Source of the DNA: GWE2-42-39 sp034003625
Lineage (GTDB): Bacteria; Bacteroidota; Bacteroidia; Bacteroidales; Prolixibacteraceae
Direction: 5' to 3'
Assembly (NCBI GenBank): GCA_034003625.1
Contig: JAVEYG010000006.1
Location: 81,984 to 145,983 of the forward strand
Length of the DNA: 64,000 nucleotides
Positions 53,241 to 62,664 of this stretch are shown piece after piece. The notes beneath the pieces are model-generated. The model saw only the letters and a program-made list of their open reading frames with translations, was not told the origin of the DNA and did no database searches. Position 1 is the first letter of the stretch. Each line of letters starts with the position of its first letter. A program made the position numbers and the translations under genes.

Positions 53241-55250
53241 TTACTCTCCCGGCTCCGGATCGAATTTCTCATGAAAATCATTGGATAAGACACGAAATTC
53301 TGTACGCCGGTTGATCGCCCGTGCTATTTCCTGTTGTTCGGGCGTCAGCGTATTGATAAACTGTTCTGTCAGTTCGTCGTTACGTTTCAGAAAATCGTAT
53401 TGCCGGGATAATTCGCGGGTTACTTTTTTCGGCCATGTTTCACCGTAACCTTTGGCAACCAGACGATCGGGGTTAATGCCTTTTTCAACCAGGTAACTAA
53501 CTACTGATTGGGCTCGTTTCTGCGACAGCTCAAAGTTTGCCGTTTCACTGCCGATGTGGTCGGTATGCGCCATTAGTTCGATGGTAATCGTCGGATTGAG
53601 ATTGAGCACCTCCACTAAGCTGTCGAGCGCTTGCTTCGATTCGTTGAGCAATTCCCATTTCCCGAATTCGTAGTTAATATTTTCAATTTTAATGGGCGCA
53701 TCGGTAGGGGTCAGGTACAACTCCACCCTGAAGTTCTTACTGTCTTCCAGCCCGATGGTCGTTTCCCGTACTTTATCGTTCAGGAAACTCTCTTTGTAAG
53801 CAGCTATAACATATTCGGTTTCCGGTTTCAGTTTCAGTTGAAACCGGCCCCCCGAAGCACGCATCCGCAGCATGGTGCCATCGGTCCCGATGATGCGGAC
53901 GGTTGCCCCATCGAGCCGCTGCCCTGTTTCCTTGTTGAAGATTTCACCGTTCGCCTGAAATATTTTAGGAGGCAGGTAAAACGAATAAATATCGTCTTTC
54001 CGGGAGCCTTTCCGGTTCGATGAAAACATCCCTTTCACTTCTTCCCCGTCGGCAAAAGTTATCCCGAAATCATCACCCGACGAATTCACCGGTGTTCCCA
54101 TATTTTCGACCACCCAGGTTGTTTCCCCTTTCTTTTCAGCTTTAAAAATGTCCAATCCGCCCACTCCGGTATGATAGTCGGACGAAAAGTAAAGTGTGCC
54201 GTCACGATGAATATACGGAAATGCCTCGTTCCCGGGGGTATTGATCACAGGTCCCAGGTTTTCCGGACGGCCAAAATCTTTTCCCTCTTTTTCAGCCTTC
54301 CAGATATCCTTTCCACCAAACCCTCCCGGGCGATCGGAAACAAAATACAGCGTTTGTCCATCTGCCGATAACGACGGGTGGGCGGCAATGAGGCTGTCGC
54401 CTGTCAGTTCCAGCTTTACCGGTTCCGACCATTCGCCGCGAGACTGGGTGGAAACATAAATCTCAGCGCCCAGGTCTTCTGTTTTATCGTAGCGGCAGCG
54501 GGTAAAATACAACTGGTTGCCGTTTGATGAAAATGATGGGGCACCTTCTTCTTCTCCTGTATTGATGATTATATTTTCGTCGAGCAGCTTAGGAATACTC
54601 CATTTTTGTTTCTGAACTTCAAAGTCGGAGATGAACAGATCGGCAAATTTTTCACCGGTAATTGAACTTTTCCGGTTTCCTGTGGCCAAATCCTGTGATG
54701 AAGTGAATACCAGTTCGTTGTCTTTCCCTCCCACATAAGCAGGCGAGTAATCGCGGTATTTCGAGTTTAATTCTTTTACAATGTTTACCACATAACGGCT
54801 TGGCTTATTGATCCACTCAACGGCTTTTTCGCAGGCTTTCAGCCCGTTTAGCGCCCGTTCGTCGCCGGGCACCGAATCAAGATAAGCCAGGTACCACTCG
54901 CGTGCAGACTCAAATTCCTGACCAGCTCTCTGGCAGTCGGCAAAATACAACATGGCTTTATTTTCGGGATACTTACGACGAATGGCATTCCGGTACCAGA
55001 TGGAAGCATTGGCATATTCGCCCATCGCCTGATAGGTTTGTCCCATGCGGAAAGCCATTTCTGCTTTTTCCATCGTCGTCCCTTTCGTTTTGCGATAGCT
55101 TTTGCGGAATTTTTCAATCGCCAGCGAATATTCACCTATTTCGTATGAAGTATTGGCAAGGCGCAGATTTTTTTTAGAGGAACAAGACCAGAAAAAAGAG
55201 ACCTGAAGGATTAAAAACAAAATGAGTATATGCGGTTTCTTCATCTTCAT
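53241..55250 (-). CDS. PorE-like lipoprotein: TPR, PD40 propeller, carboxypeptidase-like and OmpA domains
   Basis: The 669-residue lipoprotein (lipobox FFWSC near residue 22) has TPR helices (~30-140). PD40/WD40-like propeller repeats follow (~165-420; FTSSQDLATG, LYFVSDRPGGFGGKDIWKAE, LYFSSDYHTGVGGLDIFKAE). A carboxypeptidase-regulatory-like domain lies at ~430-520 and an OmpA peptidoglycan-binding domain at ~545-660 (LMAHTDHIGSETANFELSQ). The order matches PorE of Porphyromonas gingivalis, a type IX secretion component anchored to peptidoglycan. Other proteins share this layout, so equivalence is inferred. Confidence 0.88.
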   Translation of the reverse strand: MKMKKPHILILFLILQVSFFWSCSSKKNLRLANTSYEIGEYSLAIEKFRKSYRKTKGTTMEKAEMAFRMGQTYQAMGEYANASIWYRNAIRRKYPENKAMLYFADCQRAGQEFESAREWYLAYLDSVPGDERALNGLKACEKAVEWINKPSRYVVNIVKELNSKYRDYSPAYVGGKDNELVFTSSQDLATGNRKSSITGEKFADLFISDFEVQKQKWSIPKLLDENIIINTGEEEGAPSFSSNGNQLYFTRCRYDKTEDLGAEIYVSTQSRGEWSEPVKLELTGDSLIAAHPSLSADGQTLYFVSDRPGGFGGKDIWKAEKEGKDFGRPENLGPVINTPGNEAFPYIHRDGTLYFSSDYHTGVGGLDIFKAEKKGETTWVVENMGTPVNSSGDDFGITFADGEEVKGMFSSNRKGSRKDDIYSFYLPPKIFQANGEIFNKETGQRLDGATVRIIGTDGTMLRMRASGGRFQLKLKPETEYVIAAYKESFLNDKVRETTIGLEDSKNFRVELYLTPTDAPIKIENINYEFGKWELLNESKQALDSLVEVLNLNPTITIELMAHTDHIGSETANFELSQKRAQSVVSYLVEKGINPDRLVAKGYGETWPKKVTRELSRQYDFLKRNDELTEQFINTLTPEQQEIARAINRRTEFRVLSNDFHEKFDPEPGE

Positions 55251-55511
55251 TGTACAGATTAGGCAGTAAAAGTAACCATTTTTTCAATCGCTATAAAAAC
55301 GGAAAACAGGAAAGAAAAGTATAAGAGGGAAGCCGATTCCTACCGAATGGCTCATTCTACGTGCGGGATCATGATAAAATGCCTGTGCTGAAACAGGACA
55401 AAATCAGATGTGTGCATTCCTATCTGGTCATCATCTTTTTATACGGACGATACCAAACACATTTTCTGCAAATAAAAAACTGATTTTTATTTCACGCCCA
55501 GCCTGAAAAAG

Positions 55512-55799
55512 TTATGTGGTTGTCAGTTTTTCAAGACGGGCATAACCTTCCTGGATACTTCTTGCTAATTTTTCAGTGGCTGCCTTGTAATGCGCTTTTA
55601 CCAGTTTCGGATTGTCTTTTCCGTCCGGGTGGTTGGCCATATCGCGCACCTGGTTACGAACCGACAATACCTCCCGGATCACCTCAAAAACCTTGTCTTT
55701 ATCGGCTTTACTGTAAAGGCTTATGTAGCTCAAACAATCGGCGACCAGTTCGGATACCAAATAATCGGCCTCTTTTTTTAATCTTCTGATACTTGCCAT
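55512..55799 (-). CDS. Small helical protein, unknown
   Basis: This 95-residue predicted helical protein (MASIRRLKKEADYLVSELV) resembles conserved short proteins of Bacteroidota with no assigned function. The frame is open to 55859, but the ATG at 55799 lies 4 bp after the DUF3108 stop, so this start fits an operon. No membrane segment or motif stands out. Confidence 0.75.
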   Translation of the reverse strand: MASIRRLKKEADYLVSELVADCLSYISLYSKADKDKVFEVIREVLSVRNQVRDMANHPDGKDNPKLVKAHYKAATEKLARSIQEGYARLEKLTTT

Positions 55800-55803
55800 A
55801 ATC

Positions 55804-56616
55804 TTAATGTATTTCTGCCTCAGGCGGGTACCTGAGTGATTTTGTTTCCAATAAAACAACTTTCAAAGAACCCACTAATATTTCCGTTTCTACTTGTACC
55901 GGTACGTTGTTCCGGTCGTCGGTCAGCCACACTTTCATGTATTCGCCTTCATGAAAAAAATCGCCTTCCATCAACCTGACCGATATTTTATGGCAACGGA
56001 ATTTTCGTCCGTTCCGGGTTTCCACAATTTCAGTCCCAAGATAACGAAAATACAGGTCTTCGATGACATTGTCGACCAACAGCCGGTATGGGATTTTTTG
56101 TCCGGTCCTGTATTTTCTGAAATTAAACCCCCGGAAATAATAGGCTGCCGACAATAAATCATGCGTGTTTGTTCCCAGGTCCAGCGTATCGCGGAACAAC
56201 TTCTGTGCGTGCCTTTTTATCGTTGAATAAGCCAATCCCTTTTCCTGATCAAACACATACTGATGGTGCGACTCTTTCTTTCCATGGTTTATCACTCTCC
56301 TGAAATACAACGGACGGGAGGGTTTTCCCAAGGTATACACTTCGAATGTGTCGCGCACTTTATATAGCAGGTCGTACGGCATAAAGGTGTTTCCTTCGGC
56401 TTTGAAGTGCCAGCAGTCCTGTCCCTTGTATTCTTTCCGGGTTGTAAAGAATTCTATGTCGCCGCTGTGTACCCAGATGAAATGCCAGTTGTAATACGCT
56501 CCGTATTTACCGTATTCACCATCCGAAAAAGGGAAATCAAGTTCCTGTGAAGATGCGGGCAGTCTTGTCAGCAAAGCAAGTAAAAGGAAGGCAGATTTTA
56601 TCAGATGGCGTTTCAT
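55804..56616 (-). CDS. DUF3108-domain exported protein
   Basis: The 270-residue protein has a signal peptide (LLALLTRLPASSQE). The body fits DUF3108 beta-rich proteins: DGEYGKYGAYYNWHFIW, WHFKAEGNTFMPYDLLYKV, and a C-terminal EYMKVWLTDDRNNVPVQVE strand. Its function is unknown; a lipid- or ligand-binding barrel is sometimes proposed. It is the fourth gene of the minus-strand run that begins at 60796 and starts 4 bp after the Ig-like gene's stop. Confidence 0.85.
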   Translation of the reverse strand: MKRHLIKSAFLLLALLTRLPASSQELDFPFSDGEYGKYGAYYNWHFIWVHSGDIEFFTTRKEYKGQDCWHFKAEGNTFMPYDLLYKVRDTFEVYTLGKPSRPLYFRRVINHGKKESHHQYVFDQEKGLAYSTIKRHAQKLFRDTLDLGTNTHDLLSAAYYFRGFNFRKYRTGQKIPYRLLVDNVIEDLYFRYLGTEIVETRNGRKFRCHKISVRLMEGDFFHEGEYMKVWLTDDRNNVPVQVETEILVGSLKVVLLETKSLRYPPEAEIH

Positions 56617-56620
56617 TCCC

Positions 56621-58471
56621 TTAATTGAGTTGCAGTTGCTTCTTCTTTGTGGCTTCTTCCTCTTTTATCTTGTCTTCATCAATTACTTCCTTACCGTAAT
56701 TCGGATCAATCTCCGGTTTCCAGTCCTCCCTGAATTCAAAATTACCTTTTATCTTCAGCACTTTCGGGTAGTACATAACCCGTTCGGGCTGAATGCCATC
56801 GCCCAGATGGCCGGTGTCCCATTTCCCGTTTTTATTGGCGTCGAAAATCACTTTTACCTTGTACTTTTCCGGTTTCAGATATGGGAACGTGATTTCTCCT
56901 TCTTCCAGGACCTGTATCTTTTGCAGCACTTTTTCTTCTTTTGAATTGTCAATCAACTGAATAATGGCCGGACCATTCAATCCTTTCATGTTGAGGACAA
57001 TGCTCCCGTAATACCGTTCTTCCTGAATGGAAAATTTTTGTTCTACCTTACGACTGGGATGTCCGTAAATATTTCTGGCCGCCGCCGAATCAATGCTGAA
57101 AAAGTAATTTTCTTCAGGTTCCCAGGGATAATTGATGAAAAACCGCCTGATCGACATTGAATCGGGTTCCACCGTAATCTTCAGTTTCGTTTTCACCGTG
57201 TCGTCCACATGATACAAATGCACCATACTGGTATCGAGATATTGCAAGGGTTCGGGCGCCTGCAGGATGATCTTCTGAAAAATATCGTGCCCTTTCGGCT
57301 TTATATTGTGCGAAATTGAAATTTGCGGTATTTCTTCAGTCTCCTTTTTCTTTCTTCGTTGCTTTGGCTCAGCCTGCGGACGCTTATAAACTAAATCCAG
57401 CGTATCGTATTTCATGACAATCGCATCCAGGCTGTCTTTCACTTCATATCTTAATTTCATTTTCAGGGTATCCACATTGCTGATCAGCGTATCGGTAATC
57501 CAGAAGGTCAGCGAGTCGTGTTTCAGGTTCGATTCTATAAACAGCCAGTTCTCTGTTGGTCCGGGTTCCAGCAGGTCCACTTTAAACGAGTCGGACAACG
57601 ATTCGGAGAAAACAAATGTACAATAGTTTGGTGCCGGGCGGTTGTATGAATCAAGGTACTGGTCGAAAACTTCTTCTTCGAACAGCAAAAGGTACTGAAT
57701 CCCCGGATAGTATTCCACTTCGCCATGCACGGCCAACGTATCGCCATTTTCCACAATGGTGTCGTTGCGCACAATGTATTTTGCATCGGGCGTAATCAAC
57801 GAATCGACAAAAGCAATCAGCTCGCCGGTCTGGTTATAAGTGAGGCTGTTGTCGCCATCGACAATGGCATACAGGCGGTATGTGTCGCGGGCAATGTTGT
57901 TGATTTCAAAATAACCTTCCTTGTCGGTTTTCCCGATGTAATCGGGAATGCTGTCGAAAAAGGCAGTGGGGTCGTGCAGGCGGTGCAGCACCACCAGCGC
58001 ATCTTCAACCGGTTCGAGATCAAACGCATTTTTAACGTACCCTGCTGCCTGCAAGGTATCGATCCCGGGGCCTGTACTGAATGCAAAGCGTAAATCTTCG
58101 TAAGGGTTTTTTTCATTATTGTCGGCCACAGCATCTTTAAAATCGAGCGAATAGGTGGTGCTGTCTTTTAACTCTTCCCTGAATTCAACAATTAATGTTT
58201 TCCCTTTTGATTTAAAAAGCGGTTTCTTTTTCATGGGCGGCGAAACCACTAATTTCTGGCTCAGGTCGTCGTACACCACGTATTCGTTGAATGTCAGCCG
58301 GATGTCAGACCCCTTGTAGTTGGTACCCAGATATTTCGGAACGGTTGACACAAGCACCGGGGAAATGGTGTCTTTCGGCCCCCCGGTCGGCATACCGGTA
58401 TTGGCGCATGATGCAAAAAAAACCAGGTATCCGAACCAGATAATAATTAGTATGGGAATAATTTGTTTCAT
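56621..58471 (-). CDS. Ig-like (Big_5/SbsA type) lipoprotein
   Basis: The 616-residue lipoprotein has the lipobox VFFASC near residue 18. The PTGGPKDTISPVLVSTVP motif follows, which is the hallmark of a Bacteroidota lipoprotein family with an N-terminal Ig-like Big_5 domain (residues ~35-130). The rest is beta-rich and has a polar, Lys/Glu-rich linker near residues 375-385. The frame is open to 58495; the ATG at 58471 gives the proper signal peptide. Surface display is likely, function unknown. Confidence 0.88.
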   Translation of the reverse strand: MKQIIPILIIIWFGYLVFFASCANTGMPTGGPKDTISPVLVSTVPKYLGTNYKGSDIRLTFNEYVVYDDLSQKLVVSPPMKKKPLFKSKGKTLIVEFREELKDSTTYSLDFKDAVADNNEKNPYEDLRFAFSTGPGIDTLQAAGYVKNAFDLEPVEDALVVLHRLHDPTAFFDSIPDYIGKTDKEGYFEINNIARDTYRLYAIVDGDNSLTYNQTGELIAFVDSLITPDAKYIVRNDTIVENGDTLAVHGEVEYYPGIQYLLLFEEEVFDQYLDSYNRPAPNYCTFVFSESLSDSFKVDLLEPGPTENWLFIESNLKHDSLTFWITDTLISNVDTLKMKLRYEVKDSLDAIVMKYDTLDLVYKRPQAEPKQRRKKKETEEIPQISISHNIKPKGHDIFQKIILQAPEPLQYLDTSMVHLYHVDDTVKTKLKITVEPDSMSIRRFFINYPWEPEENYFFSIDSAAARNIYGHPSRKVEQKFSIQEERYYGSIVLNMKGLNGPAIIQLIDNSKEEKVLQKIQVLEEGEITFPYLKPEKYKVKVIFDANKNGKWDTGHLGDGIQPERVMYYPKVLKIKGNFEFREDWKPEIDPNYGKEVIDEDKIKEEEATKKKQLQLN

Positions 58472-58570
58472 AGTTCCGGTAATCTGCACAAACATACAAA
58501 TTCCTGAAAAGATTGCCTATCTGCCTTTGGTAAATAATCGTACTGCACCTTTTGCAATCCCGGGAATTAG

Positions 58571-59503
58571 TTAAAAAAGTAATTTCTGGATTAACCCGGC
58601 TTCCGGCAAATCCTGAAAATCTTCTATTCTGTGCCGTTTTCCGATTATCATTTCCGGGATTCCGGACGGTAACCCGTCGGTTTTTATTTCCTGAATAATC
58701 CCTTTTACCACCATCATTTCAACGGCAATTTCCCCGGACGGGGCCGGAACCTTGTTCCGGAAAACGTATTTGGGGGAGTAGCCGTAAACCCAGTCCCAGC
58801 TTGCATATTTCTGGTCTCTAAGCGTACTGATGGCAGCCACGTCATGTTCTGAGAACCGGTATATTTCTTTATCCTGAAAAACGTCCGGTACATCGTCAAA
58901 GATAAATTCAGAGAATTCATCAACCGTCATTGGAACTTTTAAAAAATCCGAAATATTAGTTACCGGGCTGCGGTTCGATTGCACTGATTTATCTTCAAAG
59001 CGCGATAAATCGACATTCAGCGCATCTTTTAGTTTTGAGAGGTCACTGTTGAACAAGAGAGTTCCGTGATGCAGCACCCGTTTCTTATACACATGTCCGG
59101 CATTGCCCGAAATTTTCTTACCATTCACCGCCAGGTCGTTGCGCCCGGTGGGATATGCACCAACGCCCAGTTTTTGCAACGACTTCACGATAGGTTGGGT
59201 GAATATTTTGAAATTCACTTCCGAGATTTCTTTTACCCCCCGTATAAATGTAAAATTCACATTTCCCTGATCATGAAAAACCGTGCCTCCGCCTGACAAC
59301 CTGCGTGCCACATGGATGTGGTTGCCATGCACAAATTCATGGTTGATCTCGGCCAGTGCATTCTGATGTTTGCCTACTACGACAGACCGCTCGCTACGCC
59401 AGATGATAAAAAAATCTTCCGTAAAATTTTTCAGCAGATATTCTTCTGCCGCCAGGTTAAACCAGGGATCGAGACTGTTATGTTTCAGGCAAAATGTAAT
59501 CAT
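58571..59503 (-). CDS. lplA: Lipoate-protein ligase
   Basis: The 310-residue enzyme attaches free lipoate to lipoyl domains using ATP. Motifs are NLAAEEYLLKNF, VVVGKHQNALAEIN, VARRLSGGGTVFHDQGNVNF and the NGKKISGNAGHVYKKRVLHH lysine motif. The C-terminal accessory domain (~245-310) is present, so it can do both activation and transfer. It complements lipA/lipB at 30-31.7 kb. The gene lies 33 bp after the HAD gene and precedes the Ig-like lipoprotein. Confidence 0.94.
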   Translation of the reverse strand: MITFCLKHNSLDPWFNLAAEEYLLKNFTEDFFIIWRSERSVVVGKHQNALAEINHEFVHGNHIHVARRLSGGGTVFHDQGNVNFTFIRGVKEISEVNFKIFTQPIVKSLQKLGVGAYPTGRNDLAVNGKKISGNAGHVYKKRVLHHGTLLFNSDLSKLKDALNVDLSRFEDKSVQSNRSPVTNISDFLKVPMTVDEFSEFIFDDVPDVFQDKEIYRFSEHDVAAISTLRDQKYASWDWVYGYSPKYVFRNKVPAPSGEIAVEMMVVKGIIQEIKTDGLPSGIPEMIIGKRHRIEDFQDLPEAGLIQKLLF

Positions 59504-59536
59504 GTAGTCAATACAGTGTGTCGGGAAACGGATATT

Positions 59537-60796
59537 CTACATAGCCGGAGTTTCCGACGTTTTCAAAAGAACAGATTCAGAAAATGGGATCACGATCCCT
59601 GCATTTTCATCCCGTCCCTGAAGGATGTACCGGGGTGTGGCCTGATCCATTTCATCCATCGCTTGCTTGCATAGTGTCCCGATTTTTCCGCTTTTGCCCC
59701 GGTCCCAGATCAAGCTAAGTTTCATCCCCGGGAACCCTGTCGACATTTCATAATCGCCGTCGCTGTCGCCAGCAGAAAATACAGGATCATATTCTTTACC
59801 AAGCCTTTCTTTAATTACGTTACAGATCGCTTCCACTTTGCCCTGTCCGAATGTTTTAACCCACCCGGCTTTGTATTCAGGAAGGATTTTGCCTTTGTCC
59901 GTGGTTTCCAGTTCCATGGCAATCACATTCTCCGAAGGCACATTGTAGCCATAGGCGTCCATTCCGGCAAACATTTCCACTACCGGCTTGTAACTTGCCG
60001 ATACAATAAACACATCAATATGATGCGACCTGAACGTGGAGATCAGGTCCTGCATCTCAGGAATTACCCGCAACCCTGTTCTGTACGCAACCTTCACCAC
60101 TCCGGCACCGGTTTTCAGGCTGGCAGGCGATTCTACCGTTTGCTTGCCCAGCCGGTTACCAAGTTCGTGCGAAATAGCTTCGCAGGCCATCGCTTTTACT
60201 TCTTCCGTCGTATGGCCGGTAAACAAATAAAGCACCCAGGGATAGGCATAATCGTCGCCAATATCGGGAACCGAGCAGTACGCATCATATAAAAAAATGA
60301 GCTTTGCAAAAAAGTCGTGGAACTGTGGCGTTTGATGTACCTCTCCCAGGGTTATTGTCCCGTCCGGTGCCAAAAAGTTATCGTGCAAAAAATTATACCC
60401 GTTTTTGAGGTCCCGGTTGATATCGGCCAGATATATGCCCTGATACTCCTGTGGGAGCCGGAACAGTCCGTGAATAGTGTCTTTCAGCAATCCGGCGAAT
60501 TGCTCTTTGGTCATTTTGTACCGAAGATTAACCAACTGGTACCGCATCAATGCTTCTTCCACATCAAAATGGGCGCAGGTCTGGTCCCAGTCAAGAACGG
60601 CATACGGAGGTTTTTTTTCGTCATAAAATCTTCCACCGGCGCCATAATCATTGATAAAATTATTCAATACTCCGAAATTTTTTTCCGACCAGTTCAGTCT
60701 GTTTAACGGATTGGACTGCACCCGTTCCTTGTCCCGGCAACTACCCGAAAGGAACAACAAGGCCATCAATACGAAGGGTAAAAACCATGTTTTCAT
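59537..60796 (-). CDS. HAD-superfamily phosphatase lipoprotein
   Basis: The 419-residue protein has a lipoprotein signal (lipobox LSGSC, Cys20). HAD motif I is D69-W-D71-Q-T, motif II Ser in VFIVSASYKP, and motif IV acidic pair in SAGDSDGDYEM. The Lys of motif III is near GKVEAICNVI or the preceding KTFGQGK. It resembles phosphoserine-phosphatase-like and phosphorylcholine-phosphatase-like enzymes outside the cytoplasm. The substrate is unknown. First gene of the run down to 55512. Confidence 0.85.
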   Translation of the reverse strand: MKTWFLPFVLMALLFLSGSCRDKERVQSNPLNRLNWSEKNFGVLNNFINDYGAGGRFYDEKKPPYAVLDWDQTCAHFDVEEALMRYQLVNLRYKMTKEQFAGLLKDTIHGLFRLPQEYQGIYLADINRDLKNGYNFLHDNFLAPDGTITLGEVHQTPQFHDFFAKLIFLYDAYCSVPDIGDDYAYPWVLYLFTGHTTEEVKAMACEAISHELGNRLGKQTVESPASLKTGAGVVKVAYRTGLRVIPEMQDLISTFRSHHIDVFIVSASYKPVVEMFAGMDAYGYNVPSENVIAMELETTDKGKILPEYKAGWVKTFGQGKVEAICNVIKERLGKEYDPVFSAGDSDGDYEMSTGFPGMKLSLIWDRGKSGKIGTLCKQAMDEMDQATPRYILQGRDENAGIVIPFSESVLLKTSETPAM

Positions 60797-60945
60797 TGTT
60801 GTAATTATAAAATTCGTATATACGGTTTCTTGTTCGTAAAAAACACGGCCCGGAAATTATAAAAAAAACAGTTAAAAGTAGGAAGGAAGCTAAAAAATCC
60901 TGAATATTGTAAAAAAGGGAATAAACTTAAAAGCCTTGCTTATTC

Positions 60946-61497
60946 ATGGAAATACCTGACAGCACATTAATCCTGCGGATTGCCAAAAACGACTACAGCA
61001 GTTACAAACATCTGTTTATGCGGTATTACAGCAGGTTGTGTGTTTTTGTATTCCATATAACCTGCGACATGGACATGGCAGAAGATATCGTTCAGGAATT
61101 TTACATGAAGCTTTGGACCGACAGGAATAAAATAAAAATTAAAGGAAACGTCCGGAGCTATTTATTTACCTCATGCCGAAATGCAGCGCTAAATTCCATT
61201 CGGGATGAAAAGTTGAAAATAAAAAACCTTGAAATGATTGGCAGAGACCAGCTTCCGGAAGAAGAAATAACGGAACAGGAAGATTACCTGAATGCCCTGG
61301 AAAGATGTATTGCCCTGCTTCCCGAACGCAGCAAACAAGTACTTCAGATGTTCAAACTGGAAGGTTTTTCACAAAAAGAAATCTCCGAAAAACTCAATAT
61401 TTCGGTGAAAACCATTAAAAACCAAGTTTGGAAATCGCTTCAGTTTCTCCGTTCCTGCCTGAATACAAAGAACAGTTACCTGTCGATTTTTTTGTGA
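60946..61497 (+). CDS. ECF sigma factor of the FecI-like type
   Basis: The 183-residue sigma factor has region 2 (residues ~12-85, MDMAEDIVQEFYMKLWTDRN) and region 4 (~120-175, LPERSKQVLQMFKLEGFSQKEISEKLNISVKTIKNQV-type helix-turn-helix). It starts the cassette sigma-FecR-SusC, in which a surface receptor signal would release the sigma factor. Upstream 60797-60945 is the divergent promoter region with the HAD operon. Confidence 0.94.
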   Translation: MEIPDSTLILRIAKNDYSSYKHLFMRYYSRLCVFVFHITCDMDMAEDIVQEFYMKLWTDRNKIKIKGNVRSYLFTSCRNAALNSIRDEKLKIKNLEMIGRDQLPEEEITEQEDYLNALERCIALLPERSKQVLQMFKLEGFSQKEISEKLNISVKTIKNQVWKSLQFLRSCLNTKNSYLSIFL

Positions 61498-61552
61498 AAC
61501 CCGATAGGACCTTTTCCGGTTTTTTGTGTCATACAGGCAAAGAGTACAAAAA

Positions 61553-62545
61553 ATGGAAGGACACAAAAACATCGGTGAAAAACTGATCGATCATTTTTCA
61601 GAAACAGAAAATCAGTCAACCCGGCCTGACCGCGAAATCGAAGAATGGCTCAATTCTTCAGCAGAGAACCGGAATGCATACCGCGACTATAAAAAAATGT
61701 GGGCAGGGATATCTTTGCTGGCAAAGATGAAACAATTCGAGCCGAAACAAGCGTGGCAAAAAGTCAATAGTCAGTTAACCGATACCCGCAAAACAAACCG
61801 GCAACTGCGCCTTTTCCGGTATGCCGTTGCGGGCATGGCAGCATCGATCCTGCTTCTGTTGAGCTTTGCATTTTATATCCACCTGTTTTCTCTTTCATCT
61901 GACCAGATACAAGTTGCCACTGCCCGGGGAAGCCGTTCTGAAATGGTCCTGCCCGACGGGACGCGGGTAAAACTAAACGCAGGATCGGCTCTTCAGTACC
62001 GTGTTAATAAATTCCGCAAAACACGTGAAATACAATTTCAGGGCGAAGCCTATTTCGAGGTTGCTAAAAACCGTTTCCCCTTTGTCGTCCATAGCAAGCA
62101 GGGAATGACACTAAAAGTTCTGGGAACCCGTTTCAACTATTCAGACTATGATGACGGACCGGAAATAAAAACAACCTTAATAGAAGGGAAAGTTGAATTG
62201 AACAATGGTCTGGGCAATTCCCTCATCATGGTTCCCGGGCAGATTGTTTCATTCGATAAAAAATCAAAACAAATGGTTTTAGTGAAAGAAAACCCGCTCC
62301 ACCCATGTGGATGGATGGAAGACAAACTGTATATGGAAAATATGTCGCTTGACGCAATCTGTCTACACCTGGAACGCAGGTATGACGTGAGAATTAGTTT
62401 GCATCCTTCAAGCCTTGGCTCAGATACACATTATACCGGGGTCCTTCAGGAAGAAACGATTGCCACAGCCCTTGATGCACTCTGCGAACTGAGCGGTATA
62501 CAATACGATATTAGCGGTAGAGAGATACAAATAACTAAAAAATAA
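61553..62545 (+). CDS. FecR-family anti-sigma protein
   Basis: The 330-residue protein has a cytoplasmic N-terminal anti-sigma part (residues 1-80, EIEEWLNSSAENRNAYRDYK). One membrane helix follows near 90-110 (AVAGMAASILLLLSFAFYI) and then the periplasmic FecR beta domain (ATARGSRSEMVLPDGTRVKL, AYFEVAKNRFPFVVHSKQGM). A C-terminal DUF4974-like part follows, as usual in Bacteroidota. A GTG at 61526 is in frame, but the ATG at 61553 gives the standard N-terminus. Confidence 0.93.
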   Translation: MEGHKNIGEKLIDHFSETENQSTRPDREIEEWLNSSAENRNAYRDYKKMWAGISLLAKMKQFEPKQAWQKVNSQLTDTRKTNRQLRLFRYAVAGMAASILLLLSFAFYIHLFSLSSDQIQVATARGSRSEMVLPDGTRVKLNAGSALQYRVNKFRKTREIQFQGEAYFEVAKNRFPFVVHSKQGMTLKVLGTRFNYSDYDDGPEIKTTLIEGKVELNNGLGNSLIMVPGQIVSFDKKSKQMVLVKENPLHPCGWMEDKLYMENMSLDAICLHLERRYDVRISLHPSSLGSDTHYTGVLQEETIATALDALCELSGIQYDISGREIQITKK

Positions 62546-62664
62546 GAAGATGGGATAACATGAAAAACGGGAAATGTTGCAGCACTTCCCGCCTGTTAAA
62601 TAAATAACCAATCGAATGCGATTAACATCTGATTGTGATAATTAATTAATAACAAAACAAATTT

